Source: Chimonanthus salicifolius (lineage: Eukaryota > Streptophyta > Magnoliopsida > Laurales > Calycanthaceae). Taken from it: a DNA stretch of 64,000 nt. Shown piece by piece: positions 1 to 10,835 of this stretch (position 1 is the first letter of the stretch; each line of letters opens with the position of its first letter). Position numbers and translations under genes: made by a program. The notes under the pieces were generated by a model that searched no databases, was not told the origin of the DNA, and worked only from the letters and a program-made list of their open reading frames with translations. The DNA lies in the NCBI GenBank assembly GCA_013350335.1, contig CM023539.1, positions 43,324,631 through 43,388,630 on the forward strand, given 5' to 3'.

Positions 1-38
1 ACTTTGTATGATATATTTCCAGTAATGGGTGATTTTAC

Positions 39-90
39 CTCGCCAGCTCCTGTTGCTCCTAGTCTCTGAACAGGGTTTTCAATGAGCAAT
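39..90 (-). CDS. IRE: IRE kinase exon L (end of kinase domain, last exon in window)
   Basis: A 52 bp exon: one A completing Lys, then LLIENPVQRLGATGAGE, 17 codons. NPVQRLGA is the AGC kinase subdomain XI arginine motif. The acceptor is CTCTTTTAG at 91-99 and the donor most likely GTAAAA at 33-38. Reading past it gives VKSPIT rather than the expected VK-H-FF, so I place the exon end at the GT. The remaining C-terminal exon(s) lie left of position 1. Confidence 0.88.
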
Positions 91-1690
91 CTAAAAGAGC
101 AAAAAAAGATGAGTTTAACAAATTATTTTCTGACGAAACATGTCTTTTATTCATAAACCACACTACAGAGATATTTGCATGGTCTCGAAGCTTGCCAAAA
201 GTTTTACTATGACAATTTCACTAAAGATAAAACAAGTACAGTAAACTCTGTATTATGTAGTAGTACTATATAAAGTTATAACCTGTTTAAAATAATATTG
301 GTAGTTGGTCCCGACCTCGGGTTTATATAAAATGTAATAAATCTTTCTAACTCAATACTCAATACATTCAAAATAAAAAATGTACTGCCTCAACCATTTT
401 GTAAAATAATATTCCATACATTCAAAATACAAAATTACTATAAACGTGACTAAGGACCTTACAAACTATATCATCTAAACTCCAGAAAAGTAATCTGAGA
501 TAGACTTTTGGATACGCTTCCTCATTCTTTGGAACAATGCAGGCACTTTGTTCTCAATGAACAAGAACTGTATGGGAATGAATGGAGTGTGTTTCCACAA
601 AGAGAAGTCGAAACGACATTTTAATGATAGGTGAGAGTTTTAAGGAGATTTTTAGAAAGGAATATTGCTAGACCCTCTAATTTAATAACCTCTATAATGT
701 AATATATGTACTATGGTCCCAACCATATTACATTATAGAGGTTTTACTGTATTTGTCCTTCACACATGTCAAACAAGGCAGATAAGTAGTAAGCCCAACT
801 TCTTCTTATCCTTAATTGATGTAATTGCCCCATTAGAGGGCATGTTATTGATGTCTTTAAGGAAGTAATAGTATTATTTTATGTGGGAATATCCATTGAG
901 GCTAAAATCACCTTATAAACACTCTCTCCTTTTCCATCCCTACCATGTCGCAACAACTCTTCAGGCCCATCTGTGTTCAAATGCTTGGGCAGGATTCTTT
1001 TCCTCATTTGGGAATATGTTATTATTCACTACTCTAACAATAAGAACAGACACACGTTGTCTTTTTATTGCTATAGAGTGAGTGAGGAGCACAGTTTTGC
1101 ATTCACCTCTGACCCTCTAGCAACAATCATGGTGAAGGCCAAGGGTGTATTTGTGGTCATGGAATCTCATATGTACCCACTATGGAAATTGAATTATACT
1201 CGTCAATATTGTTGGTAATTTATTCGCTGACCACCATGCTCCAAAGGAAGTAAATATGGGTCACAACCTCAATCTCTTGATGCTTTTTTTCTTTTTTTCG
1301 AAATGGGATCTCTTGATGCTCATGTTGTTGATGCCTCAATTGACTTTGTTCCTCCCAGTTCCACTGATACTTGTAACAAGTTATTCTATCTTGTCTTACG
1401 GCATTAGTGATCACATCTTCACATGGAACTATATTGTCTTTAGCACCCCAAGGTTTCAACATGAAAGTCTAGAAGTGGTCAACCAACCGCTAGTGTGAGA
1501 AGGTTTTCCAAATTTATTTTCAAATGCAATCTCATCAATCCTCCTTTTCACAGAAGCAGGTTTACTCAGTCCAATGGCCAGAACACTTTTATTAAATGCA
1601 AGTTGGATCTTTACCTCCTATATGATGAATGAGATTCACATTTTCAAGGCACCTTGGCATCGACACTACTTTAGGCTCTTTTTTACCACA
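91..1690. other. Left part of intron K-L, no gene recognised
   Basis: This is AT-rich intron sequence downstream (gene sense) of exon K. Short ORFs in it have no recognisable domain. It holds one clear hairpin (687-743), listed separately. Sequence from about 1,500 onward may already belong to the upstream part of the L1 copy that is recognisable from about 1,700. Confidence 0.6.
687..743. repeat. Perfect 19-bp inverted repeat (hairpin)
   Basis: The arms are 687-705 and 725-743 and are exact reverse complements (aacctctataatgtaatat). The 19-base loop contains tggtccc. It sits inside intron K-L. It may be the core of a small fold-back element; I see no target-site duplication. Confidence 0.85.
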
Positions 1691-1699
1691 ATCGCTTTC

Positions 1700-2745
1700 T
1701 TCGTGACACAAAGGATATTGGAAAAAGTCCAACCATTTTCAGATTAGAGAATGCTCGGAACAAGTGTCAGGAATTCCTATCTTTGGTGCACTCTTGGTGG
1801 AATGAGTGCAAGTGTGTGCTTCTTTCAAGTTGGACAGAAAAACTAATATGTGGAGGAGAAACTTAAAGCCTGGAGGAAGGAAAGGTTTAGAAGGGATGAA
1901 GGGAGGAAACAACTTGGTAGTCTTGATTCCAGAGTTGGATATTAAGGAAGATGAATTTCCACTTTCACCTAGTGAGGATCATTAGTAACAAGAATCTTTC
2001 CAAGAGTTGCGAGGCTATCCTTAAAAAGGAGGAAATATCTTGGTGGTAGCAGTTGAGGGCAATTTGATTTAAAGACGACAAAAATAATACATTTTTTTCA
2101 TAGGTGTTGTGATACCTTCTTTATTTGTATCTATGTATTCTATATATTTGGCTTCTATTTAGTGAATTAATACAAGAAAAAGATTATTCTCCTCATCAGT
2201 TTCTACAATAGGATGGCACGTGAAGGGCCGAAAAGGAATTATATTGCTAGGCTTAAGGTTGTGGAGGGGAAAGATCGCATATCATCATAAATTTGGAGTA
2301 TTTCCAAAAACTATATTCCTAGGATTTTAGCATTAAACCACAACCTGATGGCATTGATTTTCTTGGCTTGCCATGGGAGAAGGTCTTTTGTCTAGAAAGA
2401 GACTTTGAGGAAAAGGAGATCTACAAAGCCATACTAGAATTGGCAAAAGATAAAGCTCCAGGGCCTGATGGGTTTTATAAGGCATTCTTTCAACACTGTT
2501 GGGAGGGGATCAAGGATGATCTTTTGGAAGTTTTTGAGGAATTCCACTAGAGAAGTAGATATCATAAGAAGGTGCTTGGTCTCAGGCTTGTATAAGATTA
2601 TACCCAAGGTACTTGCTGATAGGGTGAGAGAGTATGCCTATGATAACCTCTAAATATTCAGGGGCTTTTGTTGAAGGCAGGGAGAATCTAGATGGCATTC
2701 TATACCAATGAGTATATTGATTTGATGGAAAGAGCCAGAGAAAGT
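1700..2745 (+). mobile_element. L1-type LINE fragment (linker and start of reverse transcriptase)
   Basis: Decayed L1 ORF2 text runs on the plus strand: an LKAWRKERFRRDEGRKQL-like linker near 1,860-1,915, a NYIARLKVVEG-like block near 2,235-2,265, then DKAPGPDGFYKAFFQHCWEG at about 2,450-2,510. GAFVEGRENLDGILYTNE follows in a shifted frame near 2,665-2,715. APGPDGF and AFVEGR are standard L1 reverse-transcriptase motifs. Frameshifts and stops are frequent, and a short foreign AT-rich stretch near 2,100-2,200 interrupts it. No 3' end or poly(A) tail is present. It is antisense to the kinase gene. Confidence 0.8.
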
Positions 2746-2839
2746 TGATGCAGACATCCCAACGTACAAAGTTTATTAAAGGCGGAGGAAGAAGAAGAAG
2801 GCCCATATCTCACTGTGGGTTGATGACATAGCAGATTGA

Positions 2840-3090
2840 AGACCTCATATGTTTACTGCAGTTAATTCTGCAAAACTACAAAATCAGGTGACAAACCTCA
2901 TGTGTTTACTACAGTTAATTCTGCAGAGCTGCAGAATTAGGTACTGCATTGTGGTAGTTTTTGTGTTTTGAAAATAGAACTGTAGGCAGTTACAGGTACT
3001 GAATTGTGGGTAGTTATTGTGTTTTGCAAATAGAACCGTCAGCAGTTACAGGTACTACATTGTGGGTAGTTACTATGTTCTATAAATAGG
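2840..3090. repeat. Short tandem repeats, 51-bp and 55/56-bp units
   Basis: Two units start near 2842 and 2893 (acctcatRtgtttactRcag). Three further units start near 2939, 2994 and 3050 (aggtactRNattgtgg). The first pair has a period of about 51, the second set 55-56. Copies have diverged by several bases each. The sequence also resembles an LTR tail (a tataaatagg-like box near 3,075), but I see no matching second LTR. Confidence 0.8.
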
Positions 3091-4923
3091 ATTGTAATTA
3101 GAGAAAAAACGGATTAGCAATGAATGAATGGTTTTTTTTTTTTCTCAAGCATGTTGGAATGAGACCTCTTGTGAAGGGATTGATGGTGTGAAGCTAATTA
3201 GGGAGTGATTCCCATCCTTTTTTTTTATTTTCTCCAAAGATGTTGTGGCTGTAGAAAGAGCTCTTGTAGAACTTGATGCTGGTATATCTCTACTGAGCCC
3301 AGGCTATTGTAGCCATTTATGTGGATATGTAGCAAGCAGACTTTTGAACTGTAGTGTTAACGAGGCATAATTGTGCTTCAACTGCTTATGCACTGTAATT
3401 TCGTTTCAAAAGTTTGGTCCTTCTTCCCTTGTCTGTCTCCAAAGGTATTTCTCTTGATCTGTGTTGTAGTTGTTGTTTGCATGTGAAACTGGTTTCAACC
3501 CCAACTTTGACAATCAAATTCATTGTTTTTCTTTTGGCATACTTGATGTATAAAAATAAATTACTAGTATCTGTAATTTTTTTCAAATTGTCGAAACTCT
3601 TGACACATTAACTATTCATACTGAATTTTATTCTCTAAACCTAGTTGTGTCTTAAACCTTCTTTTTTTTTTTTCTTTAAAAAAATCTTTAAAGAGATTTA
3701 AAAAAAATTTGCATTGATTATTGGGCTGATTTCCTAAGCTAGTAGAAGTCCAAAATTCCATGGACCCTCGGATAATTCTAAGCTATAATATCGTGGGACT
3801 GTGACGTGGCTTCGGACTTTTACAAATTTTACCTATGTGGGATTTCTTCTTTGCACATGACTAACCTGATATTTTATAATTTTTATTAACTTCGAAATTT
3901 TTGTTAATCTCAACTCATTAGATTTTAGGCCATTGCATAGTCCTACATCATCAGAAATTATCTTGCTTATGTAGGTTTTCTTACTACCAACCTCAAAGTG
4001 ACCACTTTCCCGAAGTCAAGAAGCTCTCTCCAATCCACAAAATTGCAAATTTGTAGATATGGAAATGCACTCTCAGGAAAAATCAAAGATGAGAAAGTCT
4101 CCATACCTGCTGATAAAAATAACTGTTGGTTGCAAGTGCGCTTACACCCTTAATTATTAGCTTGATGAATTATCAAGCAATATAATGGTCATTTGGTTGC
4201 TATACACTGTTCACTCAATCATATGGGGTGGACTAGCTGTCCAAAAATCAGTTTCTAATATGCATCGACATGTCAGCCCAAAATCAATGCATGTTAGCTG
4301 AGGTGAGCCTAACTTTGCCTTAAAAATCATTTTCTTAAAAATAATGTCCCCTTCTTTTAAAGCAGTCAATGACTAAAATAGGCCTAGAACATAGATGAAT
4401 TTGATCCAATGGAATCAAACACACAAAAAACATCAAAGTATGGTGATTGATTCAGTTGTTGCACATCAGTTCTGCAAAGAAACCAATGTGCAACACAGTT
4501 AAGAGTTTTGGATATTTGGTATAGAAGGCCTTGAAATCTTTACTGTTGAGGCAAAAATGGATTGAATTTGCCTAATGATTATCATTTCAACCAATAAAAC
4601 TAGCCCTTTTATCAGTGCGTGTTAGAAGTGCAGTTCTCAATAAAAACAACTGTAAACTAAAAAGTTTATGATCTTAAACAATCTCCATGCACTTATTAGT
4701 GGTTCACATAAGGAAGCTCCTAAATGGATTTTGTGATATTTTAAATCTGCCAGTCAAGGGATTCTATATATTTCTATTGATATTCTTCTGGAATTTTTAA
4801 CTATAGTAGCTTTAAGTTTGTTAAATTCATGCAGCTAGGCTTCACTAAGAAAACTTCCAACAATAACATGGAGCTATGTCAAAAGTTGTCTTTAATATGT
4901 TGATTTTTTTTTTTAACACTTAC
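3091..4923. other. Intron K-L, right part, nothing recognised
   Basis: AT-rich sequence with several homopolymer T runs. I see no coding exon, no transposon protein text and no clear repeat pair between the tandem repeats and exon K. Confidence 0.55.
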
Positions 4924-5012
4924 TTGCTGATCAAATCATATGCTTCACAGCTCATTTCCTCGGGAACCCGTGGCCATGGTATATCTCGATTCATTATATT
5001 ATCGAATATTTT
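4924..5012 (-). CDS. IRE: IRE kinase exon K (C-lobe)
   Basis: An 89 bp exon of 29 codons plus two bases: [20 protein letters not shown], then SCEAYDLIS and the AA of a Lys codon. This is the IFDNI(L/M)NR block that follows the PFNA segment in IRE-family kinases. The acceptor is TTGGGGCAG with a good pyrimidine tract; the donor is GTAAGT at 4918-4923. It is flanked by introns of 13.3 and 4.8 kb, so it stands isolated among repeats. Confidence 0.95.
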
Positions 5013-5984
5013 CTGCCCCAAAAAGAAAGAAAGAATGGATTCATGTTTACATAACATATTTAATAGATAATAATGCTCATAAAAAAGGGGAAAAAAAGAA
5101 AAGGATGTAGTATAAAAGCTAGCATCCAATTTTGATGTGATCAGTGATTAGAAAATTTATTTTGTTGATGAAGTGTAAAATGTACAATGCTAGTGTCACA
5201 AAGAGGCATTTTAACATAGTCCTGTAATCGCAACAACATTCCCATGACACTATTTGCTGCCTCAAATATAGCTTTCAAGGGCTAATCATGATAACAAACT
5301 TATACTTTGCATAATCAATACAGAAAATAAATCCAACTAAAAGAAATATGACTCAACATAAGGGAATTAAACTATTCACTTGTATTCCGCTCTAGCTTTC
5401 TTTTTTGTTGATCGTAAAAAAAACAATTCAATATATAGGGACTCAACTTAGAAACATTGAATTTTTTTAAATCCAAACTAGTATAAAATTTGGGTTCTTG
5501 GTTTTTTTTTTTCTATTGGAAGCCCTACATGAAAATCATCAAATTACCTCCCTATTTGTAAACCACACTTTACATTTAAGGATTTATAGAACATGCTGTT
5601 AAATGACATCTGCTGATGTCAAGATGCAACTCTTATCCAATTATGACTCCCAAATAAATTGAGACTCTTAAATCATTTTTAATTTTAGTATCTTCCAAAT
5701 TTGATGGAGTTGATATTGGTGACACCAACACAATAGTATCTTATTTGGATACTTATGAGAGGCCCAATTGGGTAAAAAGTTGGTCATTGTCTAGTTGAAT
5801 CTGAGAGGATCAAAAGCCCATGAGAGAACTTACATAATCTATTGGTGAATTCTATCAATTAGATGTTGTGGTCCTATTGGTCTATATATCAGAGACCCAT
5901 TTTATCATCAAATAAACTTTTTATACGTATGTTTGGATCCATTTTTATCTTCCTCTTACCAAGAATTTTGACCTATTTTACATT
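5013..5984. other. Intron J-K, left end, nothing recognised
   Basis: AT-rich intron sequence immediately upstream (gene sense) of exon K. I see no protein-coding homology. It includes the pyrimidine tract and acceptor of exon K at its left border. Confidence 0.55.
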
Positions 5985-6478
5985 AGGTACTTGAACAATA
6001 TGCCAAAAGTTCTAGAGCTGATGGAATACAGAAAATCAGGCCCTTTATACATAACCCATACTAGGTTGACCCATTCCCCAGGATGGACCCCATTAGGCAC
6101 GTGACAGATTGTCAATGAATCTCAACGCTTGCCCTCAATGATGACTTGTCACATAGACCAGTACTATACTTCCTTGGTGACTTCCTTTGATGGCCCATTC
6201 TATGGTGTCTCTCACTTTAGACTAGATAGCCCTTTCCACCTCTGTGGTGGCTTTCACATTGGCACTAAGCAGCCTTTTTTCTAAGTTATCATTAGGATTT
6301 GAACATAAGACATGGTACCAGCTTTGATACCAAATATTAGGTATGTGACCAATACGATAAAACCTTTAGAGATGATGGAACATGGAAAATTAGGACCTGT
6401 AAACCTATCCCATGCTAGGTTGACCCACACCCCAAGTTGGATCCCACCAAGCACGTGATAAGTCATTGATGAATCTCA
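5985..6478 (-). mobile_element. TRIM-like element (miniature LTR retrotransposon) with TSD
   Basis: A 494 bp element is flanked by the 5-bp duplication acatt (5980-5984 and 6479-6483). Two direct terminal repeats of 140 bp each lie at 5985-6124 and 6339-6478. On the minus strand the terminal repeats begin TGAGATTCAT. Just inside the right repeat, a minus-strand primer-binding-like site TGGTATCAAAGC (6321-6332) matches 11 of 12 bases of the usual plant initiator-Met site. A purine run (gagggcaag) sits just before the left repeat. There is no coding capacity, so it would depend on another element for mobility. The two repeats differ at many positions, so it is old. Confidence 0.82.
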
Positions 6479-7139
6479 ACATTTTATTATGAATTTCTTT
6501 TATTATTTACTTGAGGTTAAATTGTGTTGGAAATAGCAAGTTTTTGTTATGTTTCTATTGGTTGGTAGGGTCCATACAAATGTTGTAAATCTCTTAATAA
6601 TGCAAATAATACACACGTGGAGTAGCTTTTTAGGGATTTACAAATTGTGAAGTGGAAAAAAAAAACCCCCAAGTGCAAGGAGTTCCTCCTTGGCAAACCC
6701 ACTTTTGAGGTTCAACTAGACAGCCATACATCCTCATGGAGGTCTACTAGTGTTTCGTGCAGACAAGCTTAGAGCATGCATTTTTGCAACTAGTGAGTCT
6801 GGTCTGCATGCCTTTGTTCCTTTATTGAGTCCTTTTTTATATGTAGATGCTACAATGGACAACATGTGCATCCCATGGTCCTGAAGTTTGTGAATATTAG
6901 TTTTAGATTAGTTAGATTGGGTGTAAGGAAAGACAAGACAAAGTTAAGGTAACGGACATGTGCATGCCATGTATGGATTAATGGTTTAAAAGATAGCTAG
7001 ATATGACTCAATTAGGGATAGTTTAAAAATAGCACCAATTGATGAAAAAATGGAGAAACCCTTTGAGGTGGTTTGAGCATGTAAATATTGAGTTGAGAGG
7101 TAAGAAATAGCATGCACTAGGAGATGATGTAGACTACTA

Positions 7140-7385
7140 AAAACATGGACAAAAGGGATAAAGAAATACATGGTAGATAGTGGAGCAACAAATGTTATAG
7201 TTTTTGACAAGGTAAAGTGGAGAAGAACTTGAAAACTCGATCCCAAACAGATAGGATTTTGGCATTTGACGATAAAGATGATGATGATAGTTAGACTGGA
7301 TATATTTCATAATTTAAAATTATGGTCAAAATTTAGAAATGATCTAATGCCCAAGTGACATGAAATTGATTTCATTGGATGACTT
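7140..7385 (+). mobile_element. Gypsy-type protease fragment (decayed)
   Basis: Plus-strand text KYMVDSGATNVIVFDKVKW at about 7,167-7,223 carries the aspartic-protease DSGA motif with flanks typical of Ty3/Gypsy Pol. The reading frame breaks soon after. The L1 copy at 7386-8004 is inserted just downstream, and related decayed text may continue from 8,023 to about 8,300. Confidence 0.5.
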
Positions 7386-8004
7386 TTTTTTTAGCGGTAA
7401 CAAATGGAAAAAATATATTAATGATAAAAATATACAAAGGATGTCATCAAAGGGTTTAAGAGACAAAAACCCCAAGATAGCCAGAAAGAAAAGAGCAAAG
7501 TACAAAGAGTAGAGTGCAAAAGTACAAATGCCCTCCAACATAAGGAAAAACCCAGTCTCCCCAAAAGATCTCATAGATAAAACACGCCAGTAGTATTAGA
7601 ATCCACCCCGTTTTTGGTGAAAAAGTCAGCAACCCCATTTGCATATCTCCTGATTGCCACGAAAGCAATTTCCCTTCTTGAACATAACGCTCTAATTTCT
7701 CTTACTATTAAGATAATTTTCTATGGAGGTCTTTTTAACCTTGCCGCCCACTTCATAGCATTTGTAGAGTCCCCTTCAATGATCAATTTGCCCTTTCCTA
7801 TTGAAGACCAAATGGTCAATGCTTTTCTAATACTGATAACTTTGCCTCGTAAGAATCTCATCGTCCTATGGATTCTGAGAAAACTACCAATGTCCTCCCG
7901 ATTCCAATTACGCAACATGCCTTCTATACCGGTTGGGCCTGGTTTTCCTCTGACAGCCCCATTGACATTGAATTTAAAGGTACATGCTTGAGGGGGATGC
8001 CATG
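7386..8004 (-). mobile_element. 5'-truncated L1 LINE (RNase H end) with 18-bp TSD
   Basis: It is flanked by exact duplications gatttcattggatgactt at 7368-7385 and 8005-8022. The minus-strand 3' tail is the poly(T) at the left edge. RNase H text (GKGKLIIEGDSTNAMKWA) lies near 7,740-7,810. About 619 bp remain, so reverse transcription stopped far short of full length. The exact TSD makes the boundaries firm. Confidence 0.92.
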
Positions 8005-8337
8005 GATTTCATTGGATGACTTGTTCAATCACTAGTCTAACAAGCACAACTTTGACACCAATTGGAGTTATGGCCATTTTGTTAATAGTGTTAAATAAAG
8101 TGACGAGTTAGGAATATTTATTTAGTCTCATATTGGTCAATGAGCCACTGAAACCAAAATTTCACCCAAAACCTCATAGTAATCTTTTAGTGAGGCCAAC
8201 CCATTCCTGGCCATCTTGAATTAGTTAAGGAAAATCTAACTTTCTATCCCCTACACATCATCATCATCAGCCAATATCTTATCTATCTGGGTCGGCTTTA
8301 TGAGTTCTTCTACAAGTGACCCTATCATAAATCATAG

Positions 8338-8430
8338 GGTGAAAAAGGAAAAAGAACTCTAGAAAGATTCGACAAGTGGGTGAAAAGGGAAAAAGAACTC
8401 TAGAAAGATTCGACAAGTGGGTGAAAAATA
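8338..8430. repeat. 41-bp direct tandem duplication
   Basis: Two almost identical 41-base copies (gggtgaaaaaggaaaaagaa...) start at 8338 and 8379, followed by the first bases of a third. The high identity indicates a recent local duplication. Confidence 0.9.
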
Positions 8431-9640
8431 GGGATCAAATGCCTTGCCTGACATTCCACCCTATCCCCTACACATACACATGCCAAAATGACACCATGTC
8501 ACCTTTCACCACCACAAACTTGAGCTTTTGTTTGAAAATCATTCCCACTTTACCATGATCAACACTAATCCTAAAATGAGCCCTCACCACACTTGAAGCT
8601 TCTATTTTAGCTTTTTTTTTTTCCCAAGGTCCCACCAACGTATCCCTTCCACCCTCAGGTGCACTTCTTACACATAGATTTCAACGTATCATTTATCATG
8701 TAATAACTTCCTACCACCAATCACTTTTGCTACCTCTGCATAGGAAATATTTTTGACATCCTTCCATCTTTCATCTAACCTATTGTTACCAGCCATGAAA
8801 CCCCTAACTTCGCCAGTCATGAGAACCCCTCCTTTCTTCAAACCTGGTAACACTTGCCCCTTACTTTCAGAGATGCGATCACCCCTCCCTTTCCAAACAC
8901 TCTCTTCACCTGCACCTTCCTACTTCCACATAGTGAACAATTGAGAGCACATGTATCTTTAGCTTAAAAAGCATTCCCCATCCACACAAAAGCAAAGACC
9001 CATCCTCTAAGATCCTTTTTATTTGGGATGTAAATAGCACCCCTAATTGCTCAACGTGAGGTACAGCCACAAGATCAATGCATTCTCTGGTAGGTTCTCT
9101 CTCCCCTTCTTCATCACTTCAGATGTACCAAAATTATTCCTTCGAACAGTTGAAAGTAACTTGCATAAAAAACTAGACACTTTCGACAATAAGCCAATGG
9201 TTTATTCAAATGACAACAAGGGTAAAAATAAAAAAGAACTCACATTAGTTCACAATGTTGTGAGCATATATGACAATCCTTTTTAGGAACGCCTTCCAAT
9301 TTTTTTGATGCCATTCAAACAACTCCTCTATTGAGTTAGCCATGCACCTATTGTGGATCACCTAGTTCAACACTAGGGCTTGATCGAGAACAGATTGAGT
9401 AGTAGATTTGTCAAACCTAGAGGCAGATAGTTCAAGTTGGAGTTGTCATACAACCTCTTATAGGTCTCCTCCTAGGGTTTCATGTCAAAAATCTTAAAGC
9501 ATGTATTTTCATGACTGGTGAGTAATTTGCACGCTTTTATTCCTATATTGATTCCCTTTTTTTGGATTGTTTTTGGTGGGTTGGCAATTGAAGAGTTTCT
9601 GAGTAATCCTATTTTAAGTTGAAACAGTTAGCCTCAAGGT
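8431..9640. other. Unassigned intron sequence
   Basis: C-rich plus-strand text with no recognised protein. Weak minus-strand similarity to a retrotransposon gag-like helix (NSIEELFEWHQKNW near 9,280-9,340) is too slight to call. Confidence 0.4.
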
Positions 9641-10835
9641 TTCAAAACCATGGATTTATGGATTGTTTCGATGTTAACAAAACAATTGTCGTACAGGACT
9701 AACACTTGCTTAAAGCATGATTTTATAAGGACAGGTTCAAGTTAATCTCCAGGGCATTAAGAAGACATGTATTGGATATCATGGCCTTCAAATTGGAGAT
9801 TAAAGATGAAGTGATTACTCAAGCCTGTGAACAAGAATTGAAGATCAAATGTCTTGTGATGATTAAGGCTCAAGACTTGGAGCTCAAAAGATTGAAGATA
9901 TGAAGATCAAGTCTTTAGGTCTTAGATTTAGTCTTGTGTGTTTTGGACTATATGTAAAGTTACTCATTTGCTTGAACACCTTAGTTCAAACCCAACTTGA
10001 TTGGACTCTAGGAACTTAAGACCTACCTTGAACACATTACATTAGGTCCCTAGAATATTGCCAAGTCCCAAAAGATTCATTGAATATGATCATGGACTTA
10101 GAGAGACACAAATGGCACAAATGTTTAAAACAGAGCATATCAGTCGTGACAGACGTTGACTGAACAGTCAACTCACTTTAAACTGTAATTTGAATATGTT
10201 TATGGAAAAGTGAGTCGTTACATACGTCGACTGATAGGTCGACTCACTTTGAATTATATTTGTAAATGTCTCTGGTAAAGTGAGTCGATTCAAACGTCGA
10301 CTTACAGGTCGACTGATCCATGTGCCAAATATTGAATTTTAGTCTATGGAAAAGTGAGTCGTGTCAGACGTCGACTCACTTTTCGAGCCGTATCGCCTTA
10401 CTAAAAAAGTTAGTCAACATTCATGTCAACTCACCTTGCGGCAACGACTATATTTCCAAGCATTAATTGCTTTCAAACAGCTATCTCTTGCGCATTAATA
10501 GCCTCCAATGGCCATAAACTCAAATGGGTATTTATTGTGGCTTTATTGCTTTGAGTACAGATCTCTATCTCTTGCAAATCACTCAAACATCTTTAGAGAA
10601 AGAAATCCAACACTTAGAAATTCAATTCACCAAAACTTGCAAATCCTATCTCTGAGCTTTGTGTTCTATCAGTGAGGAACTCCCAAAGGCCATTACTTGC
10701 ATATCCTAAAGAGTTTCTTCTAGTGATCCAACACTTGCAAATCATTAGATTAAGATTCCAAAACACTTAGAGCTCGATTCTCCAAAACTTGCAAATTGTA
10801 TTCTTGAGCAATCTTTGTGTTCTATTTTTTTTAGA
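9641..10835 (+). mobile_element. SIRE/Copia-like LTR segment with palindromic minisatellite
   Basis: The sequence resembles plant Copia LTRs: long non-coding text, then acttgcaaatcct-type repeats and a ctttgtgttct block that recurs (10,640-10,830). It is broken at about 10,836 by an L1 insertion. Similar text resumes at about 12,290 and may continue at 15,830-16,265, with L1 and Copia remnants nested between. I could not find the LTR's TG/CA borders. Confidence 0.45.
10139..10390. repeat. Four-copy palindromic minisatellite (gtgagtcg / cgactcac)
   Basis: Four copies spaced 60-75 bp apart contain aagtgagtcg, then an acgtcgactga core, then gtcgactcacttt. Each copy can pair gtgagtcg with cgactcac, giving a row of short hairpins. 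Copies begin near 10,140, 10,208, 10,276 and 10,350. The copies have diverged from each other, and the last one is shortened. Confidence 0.85.
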
